Below are positions 7,595 to 15,995 of a stretch of 26,728 nucleotides of DNA, piece after piece. Under the pieces are notes generated by a model, which worked only from the letters and a program-made list of their open reading frames with translations, had not been told where the DNA came from and ran no database searches. The DNA comes from Psychrobacter sp. (GTDB lineage: Bacteria; Pseudomonadota; Gammaproteobacteria; Pseudomonadales; Moraxellaceae). The position numbers were made by a program, and so were the translations under genes. Position 1 is the first letter of the stretch. Each line of letters starts with the position of its first letter. The stretch is taken from assembly GCF_030454045.1 (NCBI RefSeq), contig NZ_JAKDJE010000040.1, positions 1-26,728 of the forward strand. The letters run 5' to 3'.

Positions 7595-9223
7595 CTATTC
7601 TTGCGGACTATTATTATTGAGCAAATCCGTTTCATCTGAGCTTTGAACAATCTCTTGCTCCACCTTTTCCATCAGCTTGTCATCAGGGCGGGCATCGAGG
7701 ACCTCATCAGCATTACGGCCTTGCAAAATAACTTTGGCTCGCGCCTTCGCTTGCTTTTTATCTTTATCATCAACAGGATTCTCATTATCTTGATGGGTAA
7801 AAGTAGGCTCAGGCGTGGTTGAGGTAATCGTCATGTCAGATTTAGCGCTGCTCGTACTGTTCTGCATATGTTCAATGGCTTTCTCTAATTTGTCGTTAAA
7901 CCGCAAACGATAAATGGGTTCAGGCAAGCTAAAGCCTTCGTTTTCTAGTGCATGTTTGGTCTCTCTGATGGCAATACTACGGGCCTTGGCAAAGTCCGTC
8001 TCTGATTGATCTACCCATACCTGAAACTCTAGCACAATATTGGAATCACCCACATTGGTAATCACCGCTATGGCTTTGGGCTCCTCCAACACAAATGCGA
8101 GCGTATCGATCGCATCCAGTCCCACTTTGATGGCTGCTAGCGGATCATCATTGGCATCCACTCCCAACTCAAAAGTAAAGCGGCGTTCAGGGTTTTTGGT
8201 GTAGTTGAGAATAGTGCCTTTAAACACCTCAGCATTGGGAATACGCAGCTGGTTACCATCTAGCGTCATCAAGATCGTGGCTCGCGAAGTAAGGCGAACC
8301 ACGATACCTTCTTGACCATTAATGACCACTTGATCACGGGCGCGAAATGGCTGGCGGATACTGAGCATTAGTGAGGCAATATAATTTTCGATGGTATCCT
8401 TGACCGCAAAACCAACGGCAATACCGATGACACCTGCGCCGCCAAGCAAAGTACCTAAGATGGTTTCTGCCCCGATGAGGCTCAGTCCCAAGATCAGACC
8501 AAAGATGATAAAGATAACTTTGACGGTTTGTGATAATAGCTCAGCAACAAACGGATTTGGCGTTAAGCGCTGCCACATTCTTTTGCGATTGGACAACCAA
8601 CTACCAAACCATGTGACCAATGCAAATATAACGATGCCGACTAACAGTAAAGGTAACGCCTTCACCAAGTTTTCCAGTTGCGCTTTTAGCCCTTGATAAA
8701 CTGTCGAGACATTTTCTTGGACATCTAATGTGCGATTGATATTGTCATCAACGGTGACTACATCAGTCAAACGGTTGGTCAGATTGATGGCCTGCTGCGC
8801 TTTTTTTTCGTTGGCAGTCTCTCCTGCCAAGGTGACCACGCCTTGGCTCACACTGACAGTAACGGCTTGTAGGCCTTCGATTTCAGAGAAAATACCATTG
8901 ATACGCTGACGTATGTCATTGTCTTTTTGCGGAGTGGGTGTGGTTTCAATTTGACCGTTATTGGTGCTCTCGCCGCTGATGACGGGGGGCTGGGCAGGTG
9001 TCGGTGATGAGGTGGCGGGGTCTGATACTTCCTCGTCTGGCGCAGGATCACTATCAGGTGTTGCCTCTTCTGCACTCTCCATGCCGAGCGCGGTTGCAAT
9101 ACCAGAGAGTTCTTCACCAGCTGCGTAGGCGGGCCATGTACAAAAGATGCTGAGCAGCAACAGCATTTGACCCCACGCATTTATAAAGCGGCGTATAGAT
9201 AGATGGTCAAAATAAGTGGTCAT
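7595..9223 (-). CDS. BON-domain MscS-family mechanosensitive channel
   Basis: An inner-membrane small-conductance mechanosensitive channel that would release solutes on hypo-osmotic shock; 542 aa, about twice E. coli MscS. From the chosen start it has a signal peptide (about 1-34, ending PAYAA), a Pro/Glu/Thr-rich periplasmic linker (45-100), a BON domain (about 101-166) and three membrane helices (about 187-210, 228-251, 254-276). The pore helix is Gly/Ala-rich (LGGAGVIGIAVGFAVKD), followed by the beta domain with DQVVINGQEGIV and RIPNAEVF. The 100-residue charged C-terminal tail looks disordered. I choose ATG 9223 rather than 9229: AAAGGA (plus 9229-9234) sits 5 nt before 9223 but overlaps the other ATG. 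The BON domain may contact the envelope; this is inference. It lies downstream of hisA. Confidence 0.9.
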   Translation of the reverse strand: MTTYFDHLSIRRFINAWGQMLLLLSIFCTWPAYAAGEELSGIATALGMESAEEATPDSDPAPDEEVSDPATSSPTPAQPPVISGESTNNGQIETTPTPQKDNDIRQRINGIFSEIEGLQAVTVSVSQGVVTLAGETANEKKAQQAINLTNRLTDVVTVDDNINRTLDVQENVSTVYQGLKAQLENLVKALPLLLVGIVIFALVTWFGSWLSNRKRMWQRLTPNPFVAELLSQTVKVIFIIFGLILGLSLIGAETILGTLLGGAGVIGIAVGFAVKDTIENYIASLMLSIRQPFRARDQVVINGQEGIVVRLTSRATILMTLDGNQLRIPNAEVFKGTILNYTKNPERRFTFELGVDANDDPLAAIKVGLDAIDTLAFVLEEPKAIAVITNVGDSNIVLEFQVWVDQSETDFAKARSIAIRETKHALENEGFSLPEPIYRLRFNDKLEKAIEHMQNSTSSAKSDMTITSTTPEPTFTHQDNENPVDDKDKKQAKARAKVILQGRNADEVLDARPDDKLMEKVEQEIVQSSDETDLLNNNSPQE

Positions 9224-9253
9224 AAGCATCCTTTGCTTGTTTGCAGATTGTGT

Positions 9254-9273
9254 ATTACTCAGCGTTGAGTAAT
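9254..9273. repeat. Perfect inverted repeat between hisA and the mscS-like gene
   Basis: ATTACTCA (9254-9261) and TGAGTAAT (9266-9273) form a perfect 8-bp stem with a 4-nt GCGT loop. No T run follows on either strand, so it is not a standard terminator; an operator for the channel gene or an mRNA-processing hairpin are both possible. Confidence 0.5.
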
Positions 9274-9296
9274 AACTCGCTGTCTGAGCTTAGAGC

Positions 9297-10034
9297 TTAG
9301 CGATCTAGATAACGTTGGGCTTCGCTCAGATCCAATGTGCCTTCATAGATGGCACGACCAGTGATGATACCTTCGATACAATCACCATAAAGCTTTAATA
9401 GCTCGATGTCTTTCATATCAGTAACACCACCTGAAGCAATCACTGGCAACCCACCTTCACGAGCCAAATTGACCGTTTGTGGCACGTTGACACCTTGCAT
9501 CATGCCATCACGAGCAATATCAGTATACACAATGGAAGAGACGCCCACATCAGCAAAACGTTTGGCAAGCTCAGTAGCCTTGGTATCGGTAACATTGGCC
9601 CAGCCATGAGTGGCGACCATACCGTCTTTGGCATCGATACCAACAATGATGTGTCCTGCAAATTCACGGCAAGCTTCTGCCACAAAATCCGGCTCTTCAA
9701 CCGCTTTTGTACCGATGATAATATAAGTTAGACCTGCAGTGATGTACTGCTCGATGGTATTTAGATTGCGCACACCGCCGCCCAACTGAATAGGCAAATT
9801 AGGATAGGCTTTGGTAATATCATTGACCACTTGTCTGTGTACTGGTACGCCATCAAAAGCCCCATTCAAGTCGACCAAATGCAGACGGCGTGCGCCCTCA
9901 TCTACCCAACGTGCCGCCATGGCAACGGGATTATCAGAGAATACCGTATCATCTTCCATACGGCCTTGTTTTAAACGTACGCACTTACCATCTTTTAAAT
10001 CAATAGCCGGGATAATGACAGGCACAGCACACAT
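9297..10034 (-). CDS. hisA: Phosphoribosylformimino-AICAR isomerase (histidine synthesis)
   Basis: HisA is the (beta/alpha)8-barrel enzyme that isomerises ProFAR to PRFAR, the fourth step of histidine biosynthesis. With the start at 10034 it has 245 aa, the same as E. coli HisA. The catalytic aspartates are D12 in IPAIDLKDG and D134 in VGIDAKDG; phosphate-binding loops QLGGGVRN (83-90) and VIASGGV are present. The open frame extends 15 codons further upstream, but AAGGAA (plus 10041-10046) sits 6 nt before ATG 10034, and the extra residues are not part of the barrel. No other his gene is in the window, so the pathway is dispersed here. The mscS-like gene follows after 73 bp. Confidence 0.95.
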   Translation of the reverse strand: MCAVPVIIPAIDLKDGKCVRLKQGRMEDDTVFSDNPVAMAARWVDEGARRLHLVDLNGAFDGVPVHRQVVNDITKAYPNLPIQLGGGVRNLNTIEQYITAGLTYIIIGTKAVEEPDFVAEACREFAGHIIVGIDAKDGMVATHGWANVTDTKATELAKRFADVGVSSIVYTDIARDGMMQGVNVPQTVNLAREGGLPVIASGGVTDMKDIELLKLYGDCIEGIITGRAIYEGTLDLSEAQRYLDR

Positions 10035-11115
10035 ATAGCATTCCTTATAAAGCATAATATTGGCAATAAATTTAGACAATTACATTGTTGAGAATAAAAC
10101 GAAATCGAAGCATCAGACCACGATAGAAAACACCACGCAAACGCGGCATAGCGTACAGACAGCGTCACCAATCAGGCAAAATAGAGTGAAAGTCTATTCA
10201 AACAAAGATGGAATACAACCAAAACCAAATAGTTATGGCCGTCAGTTGTAGTACGTAGAATCGGCACCAACATTCGTTAAATTCTATTACTGACTGGCAA
10301 TTTTAGGTCAATTTAGCGTATAATCCTAGGTATATTTTTATTTGTTTCTATGTGATAGTAACCATGCGTTACGCTTTTTGTTGAGACGGTATTGCTTAAT
10401 CGCACTTCATAATGCCTCAGAGACAATGAGCAATGGCTCAATATATCCGTATGATATTAACTGATATATTGCCAAAAAGGGTTATAATAGAAATCTAATC
10501 TGGTAGTCTGTATACCACCGATTCTGCAGTATAAAGCCCCATTGGATGCCGTTTAAAACCCTATTACTAGCTAACAATATAAAACAGTTATGACTAGAGT
10601 TTGGCAGCTCACAAAAATGATGTGATGCTTGCTTATCTAGGTTGTCTTTTAGCCAGTTTATCATCTACTTCAATAGATCGTTTTTAGTCACACCTCTAAA
10701 AAATTGCGTATTTTTGAATGATGCTGATTGGATAAAAGTGGCCCATCATACTGGTATTACAAGTTTTTAATTTCAATGAAACGTATGATAAGGCTGTTAT
10801 TTTCAAAGTAATCTCTGTTGGCAATGTGCTTTTGGCGATTGATTTTGATTCAATAGTTTTAGCATACACCTTGGTAGCCAGTCGCCACTTTGGTAATTCG
10901 AATAAGACATTAACGTGTTGTTAAGGAGTCTAAGGTCAGCGTTAATACTCTTAATAGTAGTTATGATCATGTATTATCTTCAGAGAGCTTTCATCCTTAT
11001 TTCAGTATAGAAATAGATGATTGAAGGCTTTATTGAGTGAGATAAATGTTCAAGCTACCGATGTACCAAACAGGATGTCTGGTATCGTTTTAGACTATGG
11101 ACTAAGTTTTCGCTT
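10035..11115. other. Long gene-free region between divergent hisA and nqrA
   Basis: About 1.08 kb with no credible protein gene; the longest frame, a 60-residue minus-strand frame at 10482-10664, has no ribosome binding site and no family resemblance. TATAAT boxes occur at 10319-10324 (GCGTATAATCC) and 10483-10488, and an inverted repeat AATATATC/GATATATT at 10440-10447/10463-10470. A hairpin at 11064-11084 lies just before nqrA. No tRNA, 6S, SRP or RNase P RNA signature was recognised. It is more AT-rich than the genes on either side. Confidence 0.6.
11064..11084 (+). promoter_or_regulatory. Hairpin in nqrA leader
   Basis: TACCAAACA (11064-11072) pairs with TGTCTGGTA (11076-11084), 8 of 9 pairs, loop GGA, followed by TCGTTTT. 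It ends 31 nt before the nqrA start. It could be an attenuator, an operator dyad or a stabilising 5' stem; the T run is short. Confidence 0.4.
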
Positions 11116-12468
11116 ATGATTACCATCAAAAAAGGTTTGGATTTGCCCATCACCGGTGAACCCTCCCGCGAGATATCTGAGCACCAACCGACACATGTAG
11201 CACTTATTGGCTATGATTACGTGGGCATGAAGCCTACGATGAATGTTAAAGAAGGTGACATTGTAGCCAAAGGTCAGCCCGTTTTTGAAGACAAAAAGCG
11301 TGTTGGCGTCATCTATACTGCCCCTGCTGCTGGTAAGATCGTCGCTGTTAAACGTGGCGAACGTCGAGTGTTTGAGAGTCTTGTGATTGAGGTCGACCCG
11401 AATGGTGAAGAAGTAGACTTTGAGCGCTATGACTCACAGCAGCTTGCTGACCTAGACTCTGAAGTCGTTGAAACCCAACTGATTGCCTCTGGCGAATGGA
11501 CTGCGTTTCGCACACGTCCCTATAGCCGTGCGCCCGAAATCGGCGCTCGTCCACATGCTATCTTTGTGACAGCAATGGACACCAATCCACTCGCCCTTGA
11601 TCCAATGCTGGTAATCAATGAGCAGCTACAAGCGTTCAATGATGGCCTAGCAGTACTCTCAACACTCACGCCCAAGACCTTTGTCTGCCACCATGGTGAT
11701 GCCCAGTTGACGCCAGTTGCAAACACTGCAACGAACAATGTCACTGAGTATCATGCTTTTGCGGGTAAACATCCAGCAGGTCTTGCAGGTACGCACATTC
11801 ATTTCTTGCACCCTATCAGCCGCGGCGTGACCGTATGGACGATTGGTTATCAAGATGTGATTGCGATTGGTAAGCTGTTCACAACTGGACATCTATATAC
11901 ACGTCGTATGCTAAGCTTGGCTGGCCCTGCGGTTACCAATCCGCATCTGATTGCAACCGAGCGTGGTGCTGATATTACGGCATTAACCAAAGGTCAGCTA
12001 GCGGCAGGCGAGAACCGTATCATCTCAGGTTCAGTATTGTCTGGTCGCAGAGTATTTGACAATATCGCTTATCTTGGTCGCTTCCACAACCAGATCAGTG
12101 CACTGCCTGAAGGTCGTGAGCGTCCTGCGTTTCACTTCTTTAGCCCCGGTAAAAACCGCTTCTCAAAGCTGCCTATCTACATCTCGCAGTTCTTTGGTGG
12201 CAAAAAGTACAATTTCACCACAACAAGTAATGGCTCACCACGAGCAATGGTACCGATTGGTGTCTATGAAGAAGTCATGCCTCAAGATTATCTACCCACT
12301 CAATTGTTACGTGCTTTGATTGTCGAAGACATCATCAGTGCCACTGATTTGGGTGCACTTGAGTTGGATGAAGAAGACTTGGCACTATGCACCTTTGTAT
12401 CTCCTGGCAAATATGAGTTCGGTGATATTTTGCGTGATAACTTAACGCGCATTGAGCTGGAGGGCTAA
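11116..12468 (+). CDS. nqrA: Na+-NQR subunit A
   Basis: The cytoplasmic subunit of the six-subunit Na+-translocating NADH:ubiquinone oxidoreductase, implicated in quinone binding. 450 aa, against 446-447 in Vibrio. The N-terminus MITIKKGLDLPITGEPS matches the family and fixes the start. Further conserved blocks are TAFRTRPYSRAPEI, FVTAMDTNPLA, HPAGLAGTHIHFLHP and the C-terminal LGALELDEEDLALCTFVSPG. The start has no good Shine-Dalgarno sequence, unlike the other nqr genes, so translation may depend on leader structure. It is the first gene of a tight nqrABCDE run; nqrB starts 5 bp after it. Confidence 0.98.
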   Translation: MITIKKGLDLPITGEPSREISEHQPTHVALIGYDYVGMKPTMNVKEGDIVAKGQPVFEDKKRVGVIYTAPAAGKIVAVKRGERRVFESLVIEVDPNGEEVDFERYDSQQLADLDSEVVETQLIASGEWTAFRTRPYSRAPEIGARPHAIFVTAMDTNPLALDPMLVINEQLQAFNDGLAVLSTLTPKTFVCHHGDAQLTPVANTATNNVTEYHAFAGKHPAGLAGTHIHFLHPISRGVTVWTIGYQDVIAIGKLFTTGHLYTRRMLSLAGPAVTNPHLIATERGADITALTKGQLAAGENRIISGSVLSGRRVFDNIAYLGRFHNQISALPEGRERPAFHFFSPGKNRFSKLPIYISQFFGGKKYNFTTTSNGSPRAMVPIGVYEEVMPQDYLPTQLLRALIVEDIISATDLGALELDEEDLALCTFVSPGKYEFGDILRDNLTRIELEG

Positions 12469-12473
12469 CCACG

Positions 12474-13709
12474 ATGAAATTTTTACACAATATGTTCGAT
12501 CGTATGGAGCCATCCTTTACCAAAGGCGGCAAACACGAAAAGTATTATGCTATTTTTGAGATGTTTGATACGTTTCTTCGTCAGCCAGGCACCACAACGT
12601 ACGCTTCATCACACGTTCGTGACGGTATCGACTTAAAGCGTATTATGATTACGGTATGGCTATGTACTTTCCCAGCAATGTTTTGGGGTATGTACAACAT
12701 CGGTCATCAAGCACTAACCGCTATCGCTCAGCTCGGTCTGCAACCTGAAGGCTGGCGCACGGTCATCACTAGTATGGCAGGATACAACCCAGACAGTATC
12801 TGGGCAAGCTTTGTTTATGGGGCCATGCAGTTTTTGCCGATTTATATCGTGACGTTTGCCGTCGGTATTCTCTGTGAGATTATCTTTGCGGTCGTCCGCG
12901 GACACGAAGTTAACGAAGGTTTCTTTGTGACGTCAGTCCTGTTTGCACTATGTTTACCACCTGATATTCCTTTATGGCAAGTTGCCCTCGGTATTATCTT
13001 TGGTGTGGTGGTCGCAAAAGAAGTGTTCGGTGGTACTGGTAAAAACTTCTTGAACCCTGCCCTATCAGGCCGTGCGTTCTTATACTTTGCCTATCCAGCC
13101 TATATGTCTGGCGACTCAGTATGGACAGCTGTAGATGGGTTCTCAGGTGCGACCCCGCTTGGGCTTGCCGCGCTTGGTGTGGTTCCTCAAGACTTTGTTG
13201 ATGTCTATGGCAATGCCATCACGTGGAGTGATGCATTCTTAGGCAACATGCAAGGCAGTATCGGTGAAGTATCAACCCTAGCTATCTTGATGGGTGCTGC
13301 CGTATTGTTATGGACGCGTATCGCTTCTTGGCGCATCATGGCAGGCTGTGTGGTTGGTTTGATTGCCACTTCACTGGTGTTCAACCTGATTGGCTCTGAT
13401 GACAATATGATGATGAGCTTGCCATTCTACTGGCACTTGGTTATCGGTGGTTTTGCGTTCGGTGCAGTATTCATGGCAACCGATCCCGTTTCTGCTGCCC
13501 ACACCAATAAGGGCCGCTGGGCTTATGGTATCTTGATCGGTTTTATGACCGTTCTGATTCGTGTTATTAACCCAGCTTTCCCAGAAGGCATCATGCTGGC
13601 TATCTTGTTTGCCAACTTATTTGCTCCACTGTTTGATTATTTTGTGACCCAAGCAAATATCAAACGCCAAACTGCTCGGAGGGTTCGTTATGTCCAAGCC
13701 CAAAAGTAA
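12474..13709 (+). CDS. nqrB: Na+-NQR subunit B
   Basis: An integral membrane subunit with about ten helices that holds riboflavin and a covalently bound FMN and forms much of the Na+ path. 411 aa, normal size. The FMN-attachment motif is DGFSGATPLG with the acceptor threonine at T227. Other family blocks are GGTGKNFLNPALSGRAFLYF and ATDPVSAAHTNKGRW. GGAGGG at 12459-12464, within the end of nqrA, is a strong ribosome binding site 9 nt before the start. ApbE, encoded downstream in this window, is the enzyme expected to attach the FMN. The last 20 bases overlap nqrC. Confidence 0.98.
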   Translation: MKFLHNMFDRMEPSFTKGGKHEKYYAIFEMFDTFLRQPGTTTYASSHVRDGIDLKRIMITVWLCTFPAMFWGMYNIGHQALTAIAQLGLQPEGWRTVITSMAGYNPDSIWASFVYGAMQFLPIYIVTFAVGILCEIIFAVVRGHEVNEGFFVTSVLFALCLPPDIPLWQVALGIIFGVVVAKEVFGGTGKNFLNPALSGRAFLYFAYPAYMSGDSVWTAVDGFSGATPLGLAALGVVPQDFVDVYGNAITWSDAFLGNMQGSIGEVSTLAILMGAAVLLWTRIASWRIMAGCVVGLIATSLVFNLIGSDDNMMMSLPFYWHLVIGGFAFGAVFMATDPVSAAHTNKGRWAYGILIGFMTVLIRVINPAFPEGIMLAILFANLFAPLFDYFVTQANIKRQTARRVRYVQAQK

Positions 13710-14592
13710 TAATGCCAAAACCATCAGTGTGGCTTTGACGCTGTGCTTGGTGTGTTCAGTATTGGTCTCAGCTGTCGCTGTTGGCCTAAAACCTGCACAA
13801 ATCGAAAATGCACGCTTGGATCGCAATAAAAACATCTTGGTCGCCGCTGACATGTACAATGCTGAGTCTGATACAGCAGATGATGTCGCCGAACGTTTTA
13901 AAGACTTTGATGTCAAAATCATTGATCTAAACAAAGGTAACTACCTTGATGACGATGAGTTAAAAACGGCGGGTATTCCTGACCGTAATGCTTATGACGC
14001 CAGTCAAGCGACCAAAAACCAAGCCTTAAGCGAAGACTTGGGCGACAATGATCCTGCTGGTATTGGCCGTAAACCAAAATACGCCAAAGTCTATGTCAAA
14101 GAAGATGACGCAGGCAAACCTGAACTGGTGGTATTGCCTATTCAAGGCTACGGGCTATGGGGTACGATTTATGGTTTCTTAACGCTTGAAAGTGACATGA
14201 ATACCATCAAAGGTATCAGTTTTTATGAGCATAAAGAGACGCCAGGTCTTGGCGCTCGTATTGAAGAGCCAGAGTGGCGCGCACAGTGGAATGGCATCCA
14301 TTCTTATGATGACAATGGCGACGTTGCTACTGGTGTGACCAAAGCGGGTAATCCAAAAGACAATTGGGTCGATGGTATCAGCGGCGCAACACTAACAAGT
14401 CGCGGCGTCAGCAACATGATTCAGTTCTGGTTAAGCGATCAAGGCTATAAGCCTTATCTAGATATGCTACGTAAAGAGAGCCGTCAGACCCTTGATGATG
14501 CAGATACGCAAGCAAATCAGTCAATGTCGGCCGCTCAACCTAACACCGAATTGGCAGCCGCGCTACCAATAGCTAATGGCAAGGAGGCATAA
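13690..14592 (+). CDS. nqrC: Na+-NQR subunit C
   Basis: A membrane-anchored subunit with one N-terminal helix (about 11-33) and an FMN-binding domain. 300 aa, longer than the roughly 257 of Vibrio. The covalent FMN site is DGISGATLTSRGV with T234. Family blocks IQGYGLWGTIYGFL and HKETPGLGARIEEPEW are present. The extra length is a hydrophilic, Gln/Ala/Asp-rich C-terminal tail from about 260. It overlaps nqrB by 20 bp and has GGAGGG at 13678-13683, 6 nt before ATG 13690, suggesting translational coupling. It probably needs ApbE for flavinylation. Confidence 0.98.
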   Translation: MSKPKSNNAKTISVALTLCLVCSVLVSAVAVGLKPAQIENARLDRNKNILVAADMYNAESDTADDVAERFKDFDVKIIDLNKGNYLDDDELKTAGIPDRNAYDASQATKNQALSEDLGDNDPAGIGRKPKYAKVYVKEDDAGKPELVVLPIQGYGLWGTIYGFLTLESDMNTIKGISFYEHKETPGLGARIEEPEWRAQWNGIHSYDDNGDVATGVTKAGNPKDNWVDGISGATLTSRGVSNMIQFWLSDQGYKPYLDMLRKESRQTLDDADTQANQSMSAAQPNTELAAALPIANGKEA

Positions 14593-14593
14593 A

Positions 14594-15265
14594 ATGGCTG
14601 ACACTAAAAGTATTTTAACCACGCCTATCTTTGATAATAACCCCATTGCCCTACAGATTCTTGGTATCTGTTCGGCACTGGCAGTCACAACGAGTATGGC
14701 CAATGCCATGGTCATGTGTGTGGCACTCACCTTGGTGACGGCATTTTCAAGCTTCTTTATCTCTATTATTCGTAAGCAGATTCCATCGAGCATTCGTATC
14801 ATCGTACAGATGACCATTATTGCTTCATTGGTTATCTTGGTAGATCAGGTCCTAAAAGCCGTCGCTTATGATGTGAGTAAAGGTCTGTCGGTATTTGTTG
14901 GCTTGATCATTACCAACTGTATCGTCATGGGCCGTGCTGAAGCATTTGCCATGAGTAACCCACCAATCCCAAGCTTCTTAGATGGTATCGGTAACGGTCT
15001 TGGCTACTCGGCAGTATTGTTGTTTGTTGCGACTGTTCGTGAGCTATTGGGTGCTGGCACATGGTTTGGTATCACCATCCTACAACCCGTCACTGATGGC
15101 GGCTGGTACATACCAAACGGTTTATTACTGTTACCCCCATCGGCATTTTTTATCATTGGTTTATTCATTGCCATCGTCCGTATCTGGAAGCCAGAGCAAG
15201 TTGAAGAAGCTGAGTTTGTAATGAAGCCGCAGTCTAAAGGCATGGCACATGGAGGCGGTCACTAA
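14594..15265 (+). CDS. nqrD: Na+-NQR subunit D
   Basis: An integral membrane subunit with about six helices, paired with NqrE; together they hold an intramembrane iron centre. 223 aa from the chosen start. The conserved cysteines are C26 (ILGICSALA) and C109 (TNCIVMGRAEAFAM); the NqrD-specific stretch NPPIPSFLDGIGNGLGY follows. I choose ATG 14594 because AAGGAGG (14581-14587) is 6 nt upstream and the family N-terminus begins there; an upstream in-frame start at 14576 only adds residues overlapping nqrC. One base separates it from nqrC, and its stop shares a base with the nqrE start. Confidence 0.97.
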   Translation: MADTKSILTTPIFDNNPIALQILGICSALAVTTSMANAMVMCVALTLVTAFSSFFISIIRKQIPSSIRIIVQMTIIASLVILVDQVLKAVAYDVSKGLSVFVGLIITNCIVMGRAEAFAMSNPPIPSFLDGIGNGLGYSAVLLFVATVRELLGAGTWFGITILQPVTDGGWYIPNGLLLLPPSAFFIIGLFIAIVRIWKPEQVEEAEFVMKPQSKGMAHGGGH

Positions 15266-15873
15266 TGGGACATTATGTTAGCTTATTTATAACCTCAGTC
15301 TTTATTGAGAACATGGCACTGGCCTATTTCTTAGGCATGTGTACTTTTTTGGCCGTATCCAAAAAAGTCTCGACAGCGATTGGTCTAGGGGTTGCTGTGA
15401 TTGTCGTGATGGCCATCACCGTTCCGCTAAACAATTTACTTTTCCAGTTCATTCTAAAAGATGGTGCATTGGCTTGGGCAGGCTTTCCTGATATCAACTT
15501 GAGCTTCTTAGGATTGCTTAGTTACATCGGTTTGATTGCAGCCACCGTACAGATTCTAGAGATGTTCTTGGACAAGTTTGTACCAAGTTTATACAACGCG
15601 CTTGGGGTATTCTTACCACTAATCACCGTAAACTGTGCCATCTTGGGTGGTGTACTATTTATGGTCGAGCGTGATTATAACTTTGGTGAATCTGTCGTCT
15701 ATGGTGTGGGCGCAGGCTTCGGTTGGGCACTTGCTATTACTGCATTGGCAGGTATTCGTGAAAAGCTCAAATACTCAGACATTCCAGCGCCATTGCGCGG
15801 TCTTGGTATTACCTTTCTCACGGTTGGTCTTATGTCGCTCGGCTTTATGTCGTTCGGTGGTATGTCCATCTAA
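15265..15873 (+). CDS. nqrE: Na+-NQR subunit E
   Basis: A six-helix membrane subunit homologous to NqrD and RnfA, inserted with inverted topology relative to NqrD. 202 aa, normal. Conserved cysteines are C26 (FLGMCTFLAVS) and C124 (ITVNCAILGG), the expected iron ligands shared with NqrD. The start overlaps the nqrD stop by one base (TAATG), with GGAGG at 15251-15255. It is followed by a 122-bp gap before nqrF, the only sizeable gap in the operon. Confidence 0.98.
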   Translation: MGHYVSLFITSVFIENMALAYFLGMCTFLAVSKKVSTAIGLGVAVIVVMAITVPLNNLLFQFILKDGALAWAGFPDINLSFLGLLSYIGLIAATVQILEMFLDKFVPSLYNALGVFLPLITVNCAILGGVLFMVERDYNFGESVVYGVGAGFGWALAITALAGIREKLKYSDIPAPLRGLGITFLTVGLMSLGFMSFGGMSI

Positions 15874-15995
15874 ACTACTAAGCTCAAAGCTTCTATTAGC
15901 TATTTGATCTATTCAATTCATTTATTCGGTAAGGGTTCGGACACAGCATAAAAAATGTCTTCGCACCCCTACTCCATAGATTAAGGATACCTACC
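15874..15995. other. nqrE-nqrF intergenic gap
   Basis: A 122-bp gap in an otherwise overlapping operon. It holds an imperfect stem (AGGGTTCGGACA against TGTCTTCGCACCC, about 15926-15967) with no T run. AAGGA in the last 15 bases serves nqrF. The stem could adjust the NqrF level; this is inference. Confidence 0.35.

Noticed and set aside
8848..9180. 110-aa minus-strand frame within the mscS-like gene
   Set aside because: It overlaps the signal, linker and BON-domain coding sequence in another frame and shows low-complexity His/Pro/Ser composition; a shadow.
10060..10251. 63-aa plus-strand frame starting inside the hisA upstream region
   Set aside because: Gln/Thr/Asn-rich random-looking translation, no ribosome binding site, and it overlaps the hisA promoter region.
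10482..10664. 60-aa minus-strand frame in the nqr upstream region
   Set aside because: No ribosome binding site, no similarity I recognise and no hydrophobic or charged pattern typical of small proteins.
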